From: Sphagnum compactum
Lineage: Eukaryota; Bryophyta; Sphagnopsida; Sphagnales
DNA: 64,000 nucleotides
NCBI GenBank assembly: GCA_965153455.1
Contig: OZ234496.1
Coordinates: 11,183,863 to 11,247,862, forward strand
Direction: 5' to 3'
Within the stretch, counting starts at the first letter, position 1, and the number at the start of each line of letters is the position of its first letter. Made by a program: the position numbers and the translations under genes. The notes under the pieces are model-generated. The model ran no database searches and had not been told where the DNA came from. It saw only the letters and a program-made list of their open reading frames with translations. This document shows, piece after piece, positions 25,501 through 38,800 of this stretch.

Positions 25501-28282
25501 TTCCACCGAACACCCTATACATTGGAATGTTACAGTGGTTTAAGACGCAATTTCTAGTAGTGATATATTCAAAACAATATACATTCACAACATGAGTCAA
25601 CACCTTTGAAGAACCCATGTAAGATATGATAATTATCAGAAAATTTACATGGTTCACAAACATGGGCCAATCATAAATGAAATCATGCAAGTTAGTAGAT
25701 ATTACAACAATAGTAATTTTTAAAAATAATTTCATTTTTTTTCTTTTTTCAATAAACCAATACCTTTTATTTTTCACAAATAATATTCTATCATCACTTA
25801 ATACGATATCAAAAAGAGTAATTTATTTTTAAATGAATTTTTTCATATCTTGGCCTACAATGATATGAAAAAACATTGTGAAAATTTTTCTTAGTAATGA
25901 TATGGTTAAAGTTTGAAAATGGGCACCCATAAAAACAATACAATGTGACCACATAAATGGGTTCCCCATAGTGGGTTTTCATCCTTTAATAGGGAACACA
26001 TAAAAGCACTACAACATAATATAAACTTGTATAACTTGTTAAATCCAAAGCAAAAAGAAAAATTTTCACTAAATTGTACAATGATTCACAAACAAATGCA
26101 TCTTCTCCTTCTAATCTAGGTGCACATATATATTGTTGTGTAACATGAGGTGCAAATGAATGGGGGAATGAAATTGAGCGAAGTCAAGCCATGCAAAATA
26201 TGTAGTTATGCTCTAGGTTTATTGACTAAAGGATGATTCAATAGTGTAATTGTTGTAATTATCATATGTGAAGAAGCTATATTCCGTAATGTGGCATGTA
26301 AGTTGCATGTGGAGAAGTTGTAATGCAAATTTGTGTGAGATGTAAATTGTGCATCAACATCTACCATAATTCAAATACTAATACCTAAATACTTCAAGAA
26401 AATTTAATCAAGATAATGACCAAATATCGAAGACAATGTGAAAAAACTACTAGATCAAAGTAAATCTAAACATAAAATCAAAGTCACGAGGTGTAATCAT
26501 GGAAAAGGTTAGATAGTAAAACTTGCAAAATTATGAAAGCGAATGAATACATTGTTCATGCATGTGCATTGAGGGATTGTACAAGAGAAAAATTGAAACT
26601 TTCATTCAATATCTAAAAAGGCTTTCACTTTGTGAAAACCCAAGGATACCAACATTCAAAAACTTGGTTGAATAGGTGAAAGTTTCATACATCATTAAAA
26701 GGCTCAAACTTTTTCTCTACATTCAAGCATAGCCATGGTTGGGGTACCAAAACTTGATGTCTTAACGCAAGTTTTGCATTTTTCAAACTTAGAAATGAAC
26801 ATGTTAGGTTGGTTTTTTTGAAGTAAGAACAAGGCACCCAAGGTGATGCGCATGTTGAACCATTCATTTTCATGAAATATATTGTTTTCATGATACCTAG
26901 TAATTTCACTTCACATGTTCATCTAGTTTGAAAGGACTAGTCAAAATTGTCCTAAACTTTAAACATGATGGAAATAGGTGGGAGATAACACATGTGCTAA
27001 CACAATTTATTGCAATTCCTAATCCTAGTTTGGGAAAACTACAAATAATGCTATTACAACACCCATTAAAGTTTGCTCCTCAGCTTATGGGGTATTAGCA
27101 AATGAAAAGATGGGGAGGAATTTTGAAATGTCATATACAATAATTATACCTATTCACTAATTTGAAAGACGTTTATAGTTGGAGGGTGGTGAAGGATGAT
27201 GTTTTTTTTCCAATCTCTTGATGGAGCCAAAGTGTGTGAGCATCTCTACACAAAATTTTGACTTCATATCAAGGAACTTTTCAAATTGTAGCTAGTAGTC
27301 ATGAATGTGAGGGCAACTTCCCAAAAAAAATGGGTTTTTGTTGGTTTTAGGTGATTTTCTATTTTAAACATCAATTTATGAAAAACTATTTTGTTTACAT
27401 ATACATATGAGAGGTGTAAAATGTGCCAAGTCCAAGTTAGAGATTGAGACCTAATTCAAGAACAAATGCATCTTCCTTTGTTTAATATAGTTGCACATCC
27501 CTTGTGAATCATGTTACAAAATTGGAAAATTACCATCAAAACTATTTGACAAAACATGGGGATGCATCACATAATATCTAAATAAATGAATGATTTATTG
27601 GGATTGGAAGATAATGAACTGCAAATAATTCATCATAGAGTTCACAACATTCCTAAGTAACAAGTTCTTCTCCATGGGGATGACTATCGACACAAAACAC
27701 ATGCAAAATTCATGCAAAGCATCAAAGGGTAGCATTCCTCTTTCAAAACGAAATCGGGCACGTGATCAATCCCCCTTGCATGTGGTGGCTTAGTTCGTGT
27801 TCTCCTTGTTGCTTTTAATTGTTTGGCGATAACATCAATTTGAAACAACACATTCACCATCATGTTACACATGGCCATTGGAATAACTCATCTTTTAACA
27901 ATGGTGAAATCTTCCATTGGGTTTTTCTTTTCTTCGACCATAGTGTGAAAGGGGATTCAAGGGCAATACCATCCATCCCATCTCCTAGCTTTTGCACTTG
28001 TCATATTCATTTGCACACACACATCTGGTTATATGATTTTTGGACTTGGGGACTTGAACTTGGACTTTTAAAGGCTCTTAGTCCAGAACAAAACAACTTG
28101 ACCAATAGAATGAGTCCACTCAAGCTTGGCCTTGGCCTTGGCCTCCTCCTCAACCATAGTGTGAAAGGGGGTTTCAGGGGTTTAGGGTTTCTCCTGCCTT
28201 TCGCACCAGGCGTGTTGGCCTGCTGCGCTCGTGCGAGAGCGAGAGAGAGCGAGACAGAAGAATCCGCCGAGAATTGCAGCAA
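22561..28282. other. AT-rich intergenic DNA
   Basis: No gene is recognised in about 5.7 kb. It holds A/T runs, short ATTT repeats (near 23,125) and weakly repeated phrases, such as ACAAATGCATCTTC...TAG.TGCACAT at about 26,092 and 27,462 and CCATAGTGTGAAAGGGG at about 27,939 and 28,155. The last about 100 bp should contain the PsbP-gene leader, including a TTTAGGGTTT unit near 28,180. Confidence 0.6.
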
Positions 28283-29920
28283 ATGGGAGCATTGGGTATG
28301 TCTCTTCTGTTGCAGCTCAATCTACCTCCTGCTTCTTCTACCCTTCCATGTATTTCAGCTGCTCAAGGATCGTCATGTAGGAGGAGGATTTGCCTGGGAG
28401 GAAGAGGTGCGGGGAGATCAGGTAGGAAGCAGCTTGGATTCCTTGTTGCTGCCTCCTTGCAAGATGAGAAAGAAGCTGCTACAACATCATCATCATCATC
28501 ATCATCAACAACAAAAAGCTTTGAAGAAAGTTCCAGTGATACTAGTGTTGTATCATCATCATCATCAGCAGCAGCAACAGCAGCAGCATCATGGGTTGTG
28601 CCCAGAAGGCTTGTGTTGGGGACTTCAGTGGGTCTGTTGGTCGCGTTGGGAGCCAATTTCCTTGGTGTCACCAGTGCTCTGCTTTCACTCAATCCAGCTC
28701 TTTCTCGAGCTGCAAGAGTTGATGTTCTGTATCCTGTGCAGGGCTATAAACGCTGTCTGGAAACCAGCAGAGGTTTCGGTAAGAGAGAGCCCTTTTGTCT
28801 ATTCTCTATCTTTCCTCATATTTTGCTTTCATCTTTGCAATCTACTTTTTTCCCAATTGTGTTCCATTCAGTGCTGATCCGAAGGAGCCATGATGATGAT
28901 AATGGTGGTGGTGGTGGTGGGGGGAGAACAGAGTTCATATATCCAGCGCAGTGGGTGGGAGATCAGAGACTACTCTACAGGGCAGTAGAGAGGGCAGAGA
29001 GGGAGAGGTCACTGGATTTGCCTTCCTTGCAGCAGCAGCAAAATCGCAGAAGGAGCATTGATCCAGTTGTAGCATTTGGACCCCCAGGTTCTAATGGTGA
29101 ATTGAATGTCAGTATTGTGGTGGCACCAACCCTCCCCAGTTTCTCGTAAGCTCTCTCTTTTCACTTTCTCATTTTTACAATGATGTCATAAGGATCATGT
29201 CCTGGTGGCTGGAGCTACACACGCTGAAATCTTCCAGTATGCACACACAGAAACACCTCCTCGCCCTGCTCTGATGGATAGGTCAACTTTTTTCCATACT
29301 TTGGAGAAATAAGGCAAACCATCCAGTCAGGGTTGTTGAAGAAACAATTTTGCAGTTCTATTCTGAGAGAAGCTGCTGTTCAAGCACAGAACGACACCCA
29401 ATGGGTTTCTCTGCAACTCTTCTCTGCAACCCTAAGGTTTCAAGGGTTTAAGATAGCATTGACTATCCTAGCATGAAGGTTTTACAGTGGGTCATGCTAA
29501 TTTCTTTCTCTGCTGGAGCTGGATTCAAAAAGGTACTTTTGATGGGTCTCAGGGAACTTTTTTGGATGCCAAGATTTATGATGGCTTGTCGTTTTGCTCA
29601 TGTGGTTGTGTGCCAGGCTTGAGAAACTCGGGGGCCCAAAGGAAGCAGGGGAGACTTTATTGCATAGGTTTATAGCTCCAGAGGGCTCAAACAAAGTGGC
29701 TAATCTGGTGAATGCAGAGAGAAGAGACAACATGGGTGTTGTCTTCTACACTTTAGAATTTATTGTTGAAGGACCTGCATTCTCCAGACATAATGTTGCA
29801 GTATATGCAACTAGCGGTGGAGAGTTGTTTTCCCTCAATGCACAGTCACCAAAGGCTTTATGGCCCAATGTACAGAACCAGTTCAGGGAAATGGCTAATT
29901 CATTTGGGCTGCTACGATAA
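28283..29920 (+). CDS. PsbP-domain thylakoid-lumen protein (PPD family)
   Basis: Exons 28283-28778, 28872-29145 and 29617-29920 join in phase to 357 codons. Residues 1-~60 are Ser/Arg-rich like a chloroplast transit peptide. A Ser/Ala low-complexity stretch (66-102) follows. Twin arginines at 108-109 then precede a hydrophobic run (LVLGTSVGLLVALGANF), as in Tat-type lumen signals. The PsbP fold starts near VDVLYPVQGYKRCLE and continues with EFIYPAQWVGDQRLLYR, ERSLDLPSL, PVVAFGPPGSNGELNVSI, LGGPKEAGETLL, RHNVAVYATSGGELFSLNAQ. These resemble plant PPD proteins, perhaps PPD7-like; the exact member is not certain. PsbP relatives act in photosystem assembly or function in the lumen; the role of this one is inferred. 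Intron 1 is 93 bp and stop-free in frame. Poly-Ser and poly-Gly runs are coded by ATC- and GGT-type microsatellites. Confidence 0.88.
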
Positions 29921-30535
29921 AACCTCTCTCTCCCCCGGCCCCTCTAGTCTGGCTGATTCAGATGGCTGCATTCATGGTGCACATATCATGCATGCATTCA
30001 CAATTTTCTCAGAGAAAGCTGCTGTATTCCTGCTTGATTGCTTGCATTGTGTTCAAGAATTCATTATCATCGTAATCTAGTGTGGATTGAGATCCATTTG
30101 GCCTGCTTGCATCTTGACAATACTGTGTTATATTTGAAGCTAAAACCCAGGCTTTGTTTCCAGTTTGGCAATTGTCCTACATTCTGCTATAGGCAAGGTC
30201 AAAGCACATATGTTCAGTGAAAAGTCCGTTCCATAATCTTCTTTTTGGCACTCCCCACAGTACAAATGTATTGAATGCTGATAGGGGCACTGGAATAACT
30301 TACTCTTTAACTGCTCTCTGTTCTACTTAAGAAAAAGAATTTACGAAATCTTGGCTGCATCTCTCTTAGCACACACTTTGTTGCATTTATCAGATGCAGT
30401 CATGACAGAAGTTCTGCTCCAACTTGGTATTCTTTGCAGAACAATACCAAAAGTCATCTCAGATGTGCTGGGATCATCACAGATAGGATGCCCACAAAAG
30501 CATAAAAAAATCTTGTTCAAAGTTGCATACTCTCC
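29921..30535. other. Convergent 3' flanks of the PsbP-domain and P4H genes
   Basis: No further gene is seen; the interval should be the two 3' UTRs. The + strand open frame over 30351-30671 is antisense to the last P4H exon. Confidence 0.6.
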
Positions 30536-33048
30536 TCAAGCAGACACTGAGTACTTGTCCACATGCAACCACTTGGTAGCTGACCATTTATTCCCTTCCA
30601 CCACAGGGCAACCCCCTGCCAACATCCCATGTGCCACATATCAAGCTCAAGGACGTACTTCAACTGTTTAGGGTATTCTTCATAACTATATGCCATGTTG
30701 TGCAGCTTGAGGATATGTTCAACTTCTCAGGGTGGTTTTGCAGATCATCAGCTATTTGAGAAAGTAGAGAGGAGGAGCTCTTACCATGCAGGCTAGTAGG
30801 ATCAAGAGAGGCATCAGGTTTTATGCTCCAAAAGAGAAGGGCATCACCCATGTGTGGGCGAACTGAGAGCCCTGCCTTGGCACACTCTGTCAACTCATTC
30901 CAATCCGGAACTAAGCTTCTGTTCACTTGTGATTTTGGAAAGACAGTTTCACCACCTGCATTCACATTGCTTCTGCTCCATCCATCCCCAATTCCCATAG
31001 CCTTTTCCCAGCTTCAATCCACTCTGTGCTCTCAATTGACCTTCTCTACAATATGCACAGCAGCCTTGCACCAAAAACAGAAATTCCCCAAAAACAAGAG
31101 CTGTGCAATTTGCAAGGCAAAGAACGTGTTATAGAGGTCACCTACAGGTACATAAGCACAGTGGCAATCCGCTGACCACCATTCTTTGTGTTGAATGTGT
31201 CAAGAAAGTAGTCATAGTGTGGCTCGTACTTTTGACCTACTTCGTAATGCAAGACCTGCAACCCCTCACCATGATCTGCTAACAACCCATTTGCAATGGT
31301 CAGGTCACACACATTCTCTCTTAGTACACAGCTCCTGACTATGCAGGTGAATCACAAGGTGACTGTGGTTGCATTGTCTTAGGGACTACGGGACAAATCC
31401 AGTCTATTTAAAGATAATGTGCAAAGCAATGCATAGCTGTTGACATCCTTGTACCCAAGGATTGATGACTGGTAGAGAGTGACAATATTTGCTGATTGAA
31501 ACTTCCAGCTCAAAATGCACCAAGTGGTCAGCAGAATGGCAACACCGTGGAGTGGAAGGTTGAAAATCCCTTAGAAAAGTTGCATGTAAAATTTAGGCCA
31601 CTGTGGAATATGTTCAACATTCATTCAGCCCACCAGTCCAACAAACAGTTGTTGAGGACAGACTCTAGAATGTCTCAAGAAATCTTTTCCCTGTTTAAGC
31701 CTTTGACTTACCCACTGGAATAAAGGTGAAGTCAGCAATGCGCTGCTCAATCCTTTCAATGACTTTGTCTTGTCCTCGGTTCAAAAATGTCCCTGAGCTT
31801 GTACGTACTCTGCATTCCCAAAATTGAAGATGTCAGGTGTGAGGTCAATCCATGGATCAAACAGTCCAAAATCGAAGAAGATGTCAGGTGCAAGTTCAAT
31901 AATCCACAGATCAAACAATTCAGAATTGAAGATTGTCACATGCGAGTTCAATCCATGGATCATGCAACTGAACAGTGTATTGACATGGACAAAAGACGGC
32001 TTTAGAGAGTATGAGGAGGCAAACAGGACAAACCTGCTATCTTTGCTTTTACCAGTTTCATTGTCCACAACTGTTGACTTTATCATGCTGGGTGTTGCCA
32101 ATTGAATCAAATGCGTGCATTCCTCTGGTGTCTGTCATCATTCCATGAGCAAAATCAAATTGACCGCACCGTCTACACGCCTTAGTAGATAGATGCTACA
32201 CAAAAAGGAGATGCACTTTCCAAATCAAACCCACAAGTAAAGCCACAAGTCATCAACAAACAGATCTTGCCTTTTCAAAGTTAGGGTTCTCGGATACAAT
32301 TTCAAGCATAAAACTACTATTCACCTAAGAATTGCCAGCCGAAGAATCACATTCCAAAACTAACTGATTGTTGAAGAAGCTTTACCAGAAATTTGTGGTA
32401 CAGAAAGGATCTGGGCTCCCATGAAAGAACCTCCACCCATGGCTTTGATGATAATGAGGTGGACTCTCCCCAATGCCTGTATGGTCATTCAGAAAGTCAG
32501 TTCTCCTGCAGAATCTAAATACACAGAGAGCTAAAAGACTGACTGACCGACTGAACAACTGCTGTGCTCTAACCTAATATACTTGACCAAAGGAAACCTA
32601 GCTACTGTCTTCTTGTAGACAAAGTATGCAGCAATGGGTACAGAAGGGGGACACCTGAACAATGTGACAATGAAGGTCAGTGTCTGCACATGTATCTATC
32701 TACCTTGAAAAAATGCTGGTTCTAAGAGTATAAACAATCTCTGAAATGGATGGAGAATTTCGCATAGACAGACATTTCAAGTGCTAGCCTAGGAACATCA
32801 GGGCCTTGAGAGGGAGGAATCTGGGAGTGTAACACATCCAGCAATGCTAACAAGCAGCATCTCAGTTAGTGATGATCAGAGGAAACAGAAAAATCTCGTG
32901 GGAAAAGATCAGACTAACATCCCAGTGGCTAGCTGGTAGGTAAAACCTTAATTCCATGAGTCACATTTGTCATTTCTCCTTGGGTGAGTTACACAAGACT
33001 GTTGGGGCATGTAAAGGCCTGTAATGAAAGAGTAAAACACATTCACAC

Positions 33049-33083
<35 letters not shown>

Positions 33084-33287
33084 GAAAGAGCAACCACATT
33101 ACATGTATAGCTGGGACGGAAGTTTGAGCTCCACCTTAGCGCCATGAGCAAACTGGGTGTCAGGAGAAGGCGGAGCAGCCACAAAACCCAGAAGGACAAA
33201 AACCAGCAGAAGAAGCGACAACAGCGCCAGCAAAAACAGACCCAATGTACCTACTCCCGTCTTATGGCTTCTACTCACCTTCCCCAT
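30536..33287 (-). CDS. P4H: Prolyl 4-hydroxylase (2-oxoglutarate/Fe(II) dioxygenase)
   Basis: Converts peptidyl proline to 4-hydroxyproline in secretory proteins (extensins, arabinogalactan proteins, peptide hormones) in the ER/Golgi, using O2, 2-oxoglutarate, Fe(II) and ascorbate. Exons: 33287-33103, 32476-32386, 32131-32034, 31809-31712, 31275-31146, 30972-30785, 30615-30536; phase-consistent, 289 codons, the usual length of plant P4Hs. Residues ~13-36 form a single N-terminal membrane anchor (type II). The core includes PWVEVLSWEPRSFLYHKFL, EECTHLIQLATPS, STVVDNETGKSKDSRVRTSS, then the Fe ligands His177 and Asp179 (YEPHYDYF) and His263 (SLHGG), and Lys273 (GNKW) for 2-oxoglutarate. All catalytic residues are intact. 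An in-frame ATG at 33374 would add 29 residues; I chose 33287 because MGKVSRSHK before the anchor fits the family. Confidence 0.93.
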
Positions 33288-33620
33288 CGCAAGCAACAAC
33301 ACCCCACGACCCCCAAAAAAAAACCCCCCCAAATTCCTCTTGAGTTCTTCCTGTTTGCTCCTCCTTTCCTCCACACTTGAGAGGAGAGGAGTGTGATCTT
33401 GGACTTGAGTTTGAGATCCAATGCAGTAGGCTCAGATCCACATCATGACAAAACCCATCAAGTCTCTCCTCCTCCTCCTCCTCCTCCTCCTCTTCTTCTT
33501 CTTCTGCCTATTCTTCACCTCAAGCAATCAATCAGCTCCTCACCTTAAACCCTAAACCCTAAACCCTAAATCCCAGTGCAATGGAGAAATTCATCAGATC
33601 TGAAGAAGCCTCATTTTCTT
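33288..33620 (-). promoter_or_regulatory. P4H upstream region with GAG/GAA repeats
   Basis: Read on the minus strand, the leader has a telomere-type box (33546-33570) followed by a GAA/GAG repeat (CTC/CTT runs at about 33,466-33,502 on +). Such telo-boxes and GA repeats are common in plant promoters and leaders. No TATA box is assigned. Confidence 0.45.
33546..33570 (-). repeat. Telo-box array, 3.5 copies of CCCTAAA
   Basis: The longest uninterrupted telomere-like run in the window, about 260-280 bp upstream of the P4H start codon. Its place suggests a telo-box rather than chance. Confidence 0.8.
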
Positions 33621-35020
33621 TTCATTTTCTTTCTTTCTTTTTCTTTTTCTTTTCTTTTCTTTTCTTTTCTGTTGCTGACTTGTGTAAGTCTTTCCTATGC
33701 CTGGTTCTTCTTGGGTTCCTTCCCAGTGGGGGTGGGCCGGGTATTTGGATTCCCCCGGATGATAACCGAGTACAGTAAGCTGGAGGGATTTTGGATATGT
33801 ATTAAGAATAATATTATTGGATACTAAATAATATTAGGTCTATTTTTATTATATAAGGATTTTTGAAAAGATGATAATTATTTTTTTTGGCTTGTGTTGA
33901 TGAAACTTGGGATTAGTTATTAATAGAGTTATCTAATATAATATAATATAATATAATATCTTGAAGGAAATTTTGGGTTTCTTTTTACTAGAGGATTTTT
34001 TTTTTGAAGATTAATATAAAAAAAAATTGCATGGTCTTTTTTTCTTTTTATTTTCCCTTAATAACTATTTTTTCTTATTATTTTTTTTCCATAACTATCT
34101 CCCCACCTTTCCTAATAACTACCTCCAATTTATAACTACCTCACACTTTTCTTTTTTCCCTATGCACCCACATGAATATGAAAAAAATCAAAAATAATTA
34201 ACAATGTGTCTTTTCATGTCGACAAAATGTATTATTAATTTAATTTAAATTTGACATTGACATAAATAATGATGAATTATTAAAAAACCATATGAAAACA
34301 TAAGAAATAATAACAATAATAATAATAATTCAAAGTTATTAAGCTATTAATTTATTATTAATTATTATTATAATTATAATTATATTTATTATTATAATTA
34401 TAATAATAAATATATCTTACAAAATATAAGTAATTCTATAGTATCCAATAAAATACACATAGAAACTATGTTGATTAGGAATTCCTAATATTATATTTGT
34501 GTGTAAAAGTATATATTGTTACAAAAAATATATTAAAATCTAGAAAAACCTATAAATAATAGGCTACAACCTTATGTGTTAGTAGAAGTATAATATTTTT
34601 TTTTTAATAAAAAAAAACCCATATAGGACTATGATAGGAGTAAAAAAAGTAAAAGGAAAATCTCTAAACTTGACATGGAGTACTTGAGTATGGTAATATT
34701 GATTTATAACCAATTGGGTGAGAAAATGTACAAGTAGTTAAGTTTCCATTTTTTTTCAATTTTAATTAATAATATAACTATACAAAAAATATATATATAT
34801 ATATATATTAACAAAAAATATATGTATAGTTATATTTATTATATGACAATATCAATATTACATGTGTAAAAGGACTATGTAGTAACTAGTGTTAGGTTGT
34901 CGGTTACTATAAATAGTTGAGGTGTGGTTATTATTGTTAAGGTAATTCCAATAACCAACAAACCTCAAGCTCGTTACTAGACATAACCCTATTGTTCGTC
35001 TAGGTTCAAGAAATGCCATC
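33621..35020. other. Very AT-rich intergenic DNA
   Basis: CTTTT-type pyrimidine runs (about 33,630-33,670), ATAAT repeats (about 33,935-33,960), alternating AATTAT blocks (about 34,340-34,410) and an AT repeat (about 34,790-34,810). No gene is recognised. Confidence 0.6.
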
Positions 35021-35024
35021 ATAA

Positions 35025-35722
35025 CCCTCTTGTCAATGGATGAAAAGTCATGTAACCCTTGTAAACCCTCTTGTTGATGGATGAAAAGTCATGTAACCCT
35101 TGTAAACCATCTTGTTGATGGATGAAAAGTTATGTAACCCTTGTAAACCCTCTTGTCGATGGATGAAAAGTCATGCAACCCTTGTAAACCCTCTTGTCCA
35201 TGGATGAAAAGTTATGTAACCCTTGTAAACCCTCTTGTCAATGGATGAGAAGTCATGTAACCCTTGTAAACTCTCTTGTCAATGGATGAGAAGTCATGTA
35301 ACCCTTGTACACCCTCTTGTCAATGGATGAGAAGGCATGTAACCCTTGTAAACCCTCTTATAAATGGATGAGAAGTCATGTAACCATTGTAAACCCTCTT
35401 GTCGATGGATGAAAAGTCATGCAACCCTTATAAACCCTCTTGTCAATGGATGAAAAATCATGTAACCCTTGTAAACCCTCTTGTTGATGGATGAAAAGTC
35501 ATGTAACCCTTGTAAACCCTCTTGTCGATGGATGAAAAGTCATGTAACCTCTTGTAACCCCTCTTGTCAATGGATGAAAAGTCATGTAACCTCTTGTAAC
35601 CCCGCTTGTCGATGGATGAAAAGTCATGTAACCCTTGTAAACCCTCTTGTCGATGGATGAAAAGTCATGTAACCCTTGTAAACCCTCTTGTCAATGGATG
35701 AAAAGTCATGTAACCCTTCTCT
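35025..35722. repeat. 41-bp minisatellite, about 17 copies
   Basis: The unit reads GTCATGTAACCCTTGTAAAC then CCTCTTGTCGATGGATGAAAA, with period 41 (anchors at 35047 and 35088). Copies differ by single bases (GTCGATGG, GTTGATGG, GTCAATGG) and occasional indels. Most units hold an AAACCCT telomere-like heptamer. A GGAT run follows at about 35,815. Confidence 0.95.
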
Positions 35723-35899
35723 CAATGGACAAAAACTCCTCATATCCGACTATTTTTGTGTGGATGATATACATACTGAAAAGGAAAAGTGAGAGGTTAT
35801 GCTTGGTGAATAGCGGATGGATGGATGGATGGATGATAATGAATAAGAAGATCAAGATCCTCTAAACAAGATGTTATGTAGATCTATCTCTTATGAGGA

Positions 35900-38800
35900 C
35901 CCTATACTCATTGAATAAATACAACCCACATTTTTATTTTTTTTCCAAGTGCACAAATGTGAAAAATAAAAAAATCAAAAGGGGAATACTATCACATATT
36001 CCCTGATTTTAGGGAAAAAGATTGCCAATTTTTTTTAATGTGTTTTTTTTTTTTTTTTTTGGAATTTTTTTTTAACACATTTCCACTTGGATTTTAGAAA
36101 GGGGGGAGGCATTTTTCTTAGCAGCTTTATATTTTTTGGACAAGTTCTACAAACTTGTCATTTAATGTTAAATCCCTCTTTGGGATGCTCTCTCATATGA
36201 CCAACATTAGAAATTTGGGGTTTTTTTTTTTTTTTTTTTTTTAAATTTATTTAATTTTAAATTTTAAAACCATTGATTACAAGCCTTACACTCCAAATAG
36301 TTTTTTGTTTGAACCTTTTGCTCTAAATGGGATTTGGACTAACTATTATAAAATCATAAAACTATCAAGATTCCATTTTTAGATCTAAATTGTGCATTTA
36401 TTAGACTATTTAGAAAATATTGCGAGCTAATTGTGGGCAATCTTATATTGACACAAAGCATTATTTTAAAAACTAAATAAAGTATCATAGCTTACATAAT
36501 AAATGGTATTTATAGCCTTTTCAACATAAAAGTGAGATTTGAATACTTATTCCTCAAAATGATTTGGTTAAAGCCATTAATTATGTTTATTTCTTTCATC
36601 TCTCGAATTTTTAATTTCACAATAATTCAAGTATTGGTCAAAACAAAATTCAAATTTGCAAGCCCCATAACATGCACCACCCACCTACATAAATACAAAT
36701 ATAAGGGCTTCAAAATTTTCACAAGAAATGTTTTGTTATAAATGCCACAACAAATTAGAAAACCCAACTCCAAAAGGAGGTAATTATAAAATACAACTCA
36801 AAATGTGTTTAAATAGCCAAAACTTGACTTATCATACCTACGACAACTGATAATTAGCACTTCTTTATCGAATATTTATTTTACTTAAAAAAATATGGTT
36901 TGATCTTTTGAATTTGAAATTTTCAAATTTTCAATAGTTGAAGAATAGGTATGCAAAATACACCTTGTATTGTGTAGTTGTAATCGTAACCCAATGGAGT
37001 TCAATTTTCAACAATTTTGAAAAATACTTATATAAGTATATAATGGATATTTGTGCATTGATATCTAACATTCAATTAGATAGATACTATATAAGTTGAC
37101 CCTTTAATTTAGATTTTGCATGGTGAAAATGAAAGAAAATTAAAAAATAACCTCATTAACTAAAATTTAACACATTTTATGGTAAAATGAGAAAAACCTA
37201 ACATTGTTCTTGAAAAAATCACTTGTATTAAACCTTGTTGTATATCAATAAAACCTAACAATTTTTGTTCATTAGTGCACATTATTGGTGAGAGGTTGCA
37301 CGTCTTTCAACTAATTTAAATATATTGGCAATCCTCAGTTTGTGGGTATTGAACCAAAAATTCAACTCCAAGATTTCTTATATGCAAAAATGTAACCCAA
37401 GACATAATGTACATGAAACAAAGATGTACACTTTGACTAAAAGTATTAGATGTAAACATGGAGCTCCAATCTACAAGCTCAAGAGGAGCATCTTCACAAC
37501 CAATCAACCACGACATGAATTGTGCACATACATTATGATAAAAGACATGATGCCAAGACCTTGATCCAACAACACCTATATTTTTTCCTTAGTTAAAGCC
37601 ACTTATTGATCTTTAGTCTTTAGCTAGGAACAATTTCAAAATTTTAATATTATGCATGTACTTGAGCTTCGCAGTACCAATGAGGATTAAATTAACATAT
37701 GGTCGAACTATTAACGTATTTTCATTTGTTCTTTGAATCCTACAATATTAAAACAGTACTAAAATTGGTAATAATCTTGCTTGTGTAAATTGAGTACTAA
37801 TTTTTAAAAAGGTCTTATTTAGAAGTATATGTTTTGTCCTTATTTTCATTTGTGTAAACAAGCAAAACAATTTGTAATGTAGTAGACCTTTGTTTCAAAT
37901 TTTTTTTGGCAATAATATATAATACATTCAATATTATGGGGATTGTGGCCTTTTATTAATCCTTTTTGTTTGTAATAAATTTCAATTTGACAAGGTCTTT
38001 TAATTATTTCAAATGCACTTCAATTACAAAATGGTCTCACATCAATTGCTACTATAACTTAACCAACAATTATTCTTAAGAAATGTCTTTTGAATGCATT
38101 GAACTCATGATAGAATTGTCATCTTTTTCATGTAGATATAACACAAATACCATGTGTAAAGAAACATAAAACAAACAATAAATGTTTTGTCTTTTTATTG
38201 CAATAATTATGCATAGTTTTAGTCACACAAATACATATTTCAAATATACAAAAATTATTGTCAAGATTCTAATGCAAATTAAACATGATTTTTGATTATA
38301 ATTTTGCAGTGTGACAAGCAAATTCCATGCATGTTTTAAACATAAGACATCCATGTCTAAATAACATGAATTTATGAAAAACCAAATTTCAATGCAAACT
38401 ATTATCAAATTATGCTTTAGTAAGTTTATGACCTCACATTGAAACCCATGTTTCAACCTCAAACCTTGTTATGCAAAGTGAGGAATTTTTATTGAATTTG
38501 AGATAAAATGTTAGAACTAATATCTAATGCACAATATTTAAAAATAATTATACCAAAAGTACATGAAATAGTAGTGAAATTAAAATTAACATTGAATTTG
38601 GTGATAATTTAAATTATAGTTTTAATAATCACTCGCCATTTACTACCCATTTACTTTTTCATTGTTTAGAAATAAATCTCATCCCCTTTTATGACCAAAC
38701 TTTATGTATTAATGTTGTGTATCCTTTATTTTATGGATATCTCTACTGTACAAAACTTACTTCACCCAATCATAAAATTTTATAAAGCAAGTCACAATGA

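Noticed and set aside
27819-28877. The longest open frame of the window (352 codons, His- and Gln-rich)
   Set aside because: It overlaps PsbP exon 1 in another frame; its His/Gln runs are the shadow of the Ser-coding microsatellites, and it has no family signature.
33144-33396. Two Lys/Pro-rich + strand open frames
   Set aside because: They are antisense to P4H exon 1, which has an anchor, correct phase and a family match.
34330-34420. AATTAT palindromic block as an origin or MITE
   Set aside because: Simple alternating AT sequence with no terminal repeats or target duplication.
35025-35722. CRISPR-like direct repeats
   Set aside because: Units abut with no unique spacers and the genome is eukaryotic; it is a minisatellite.
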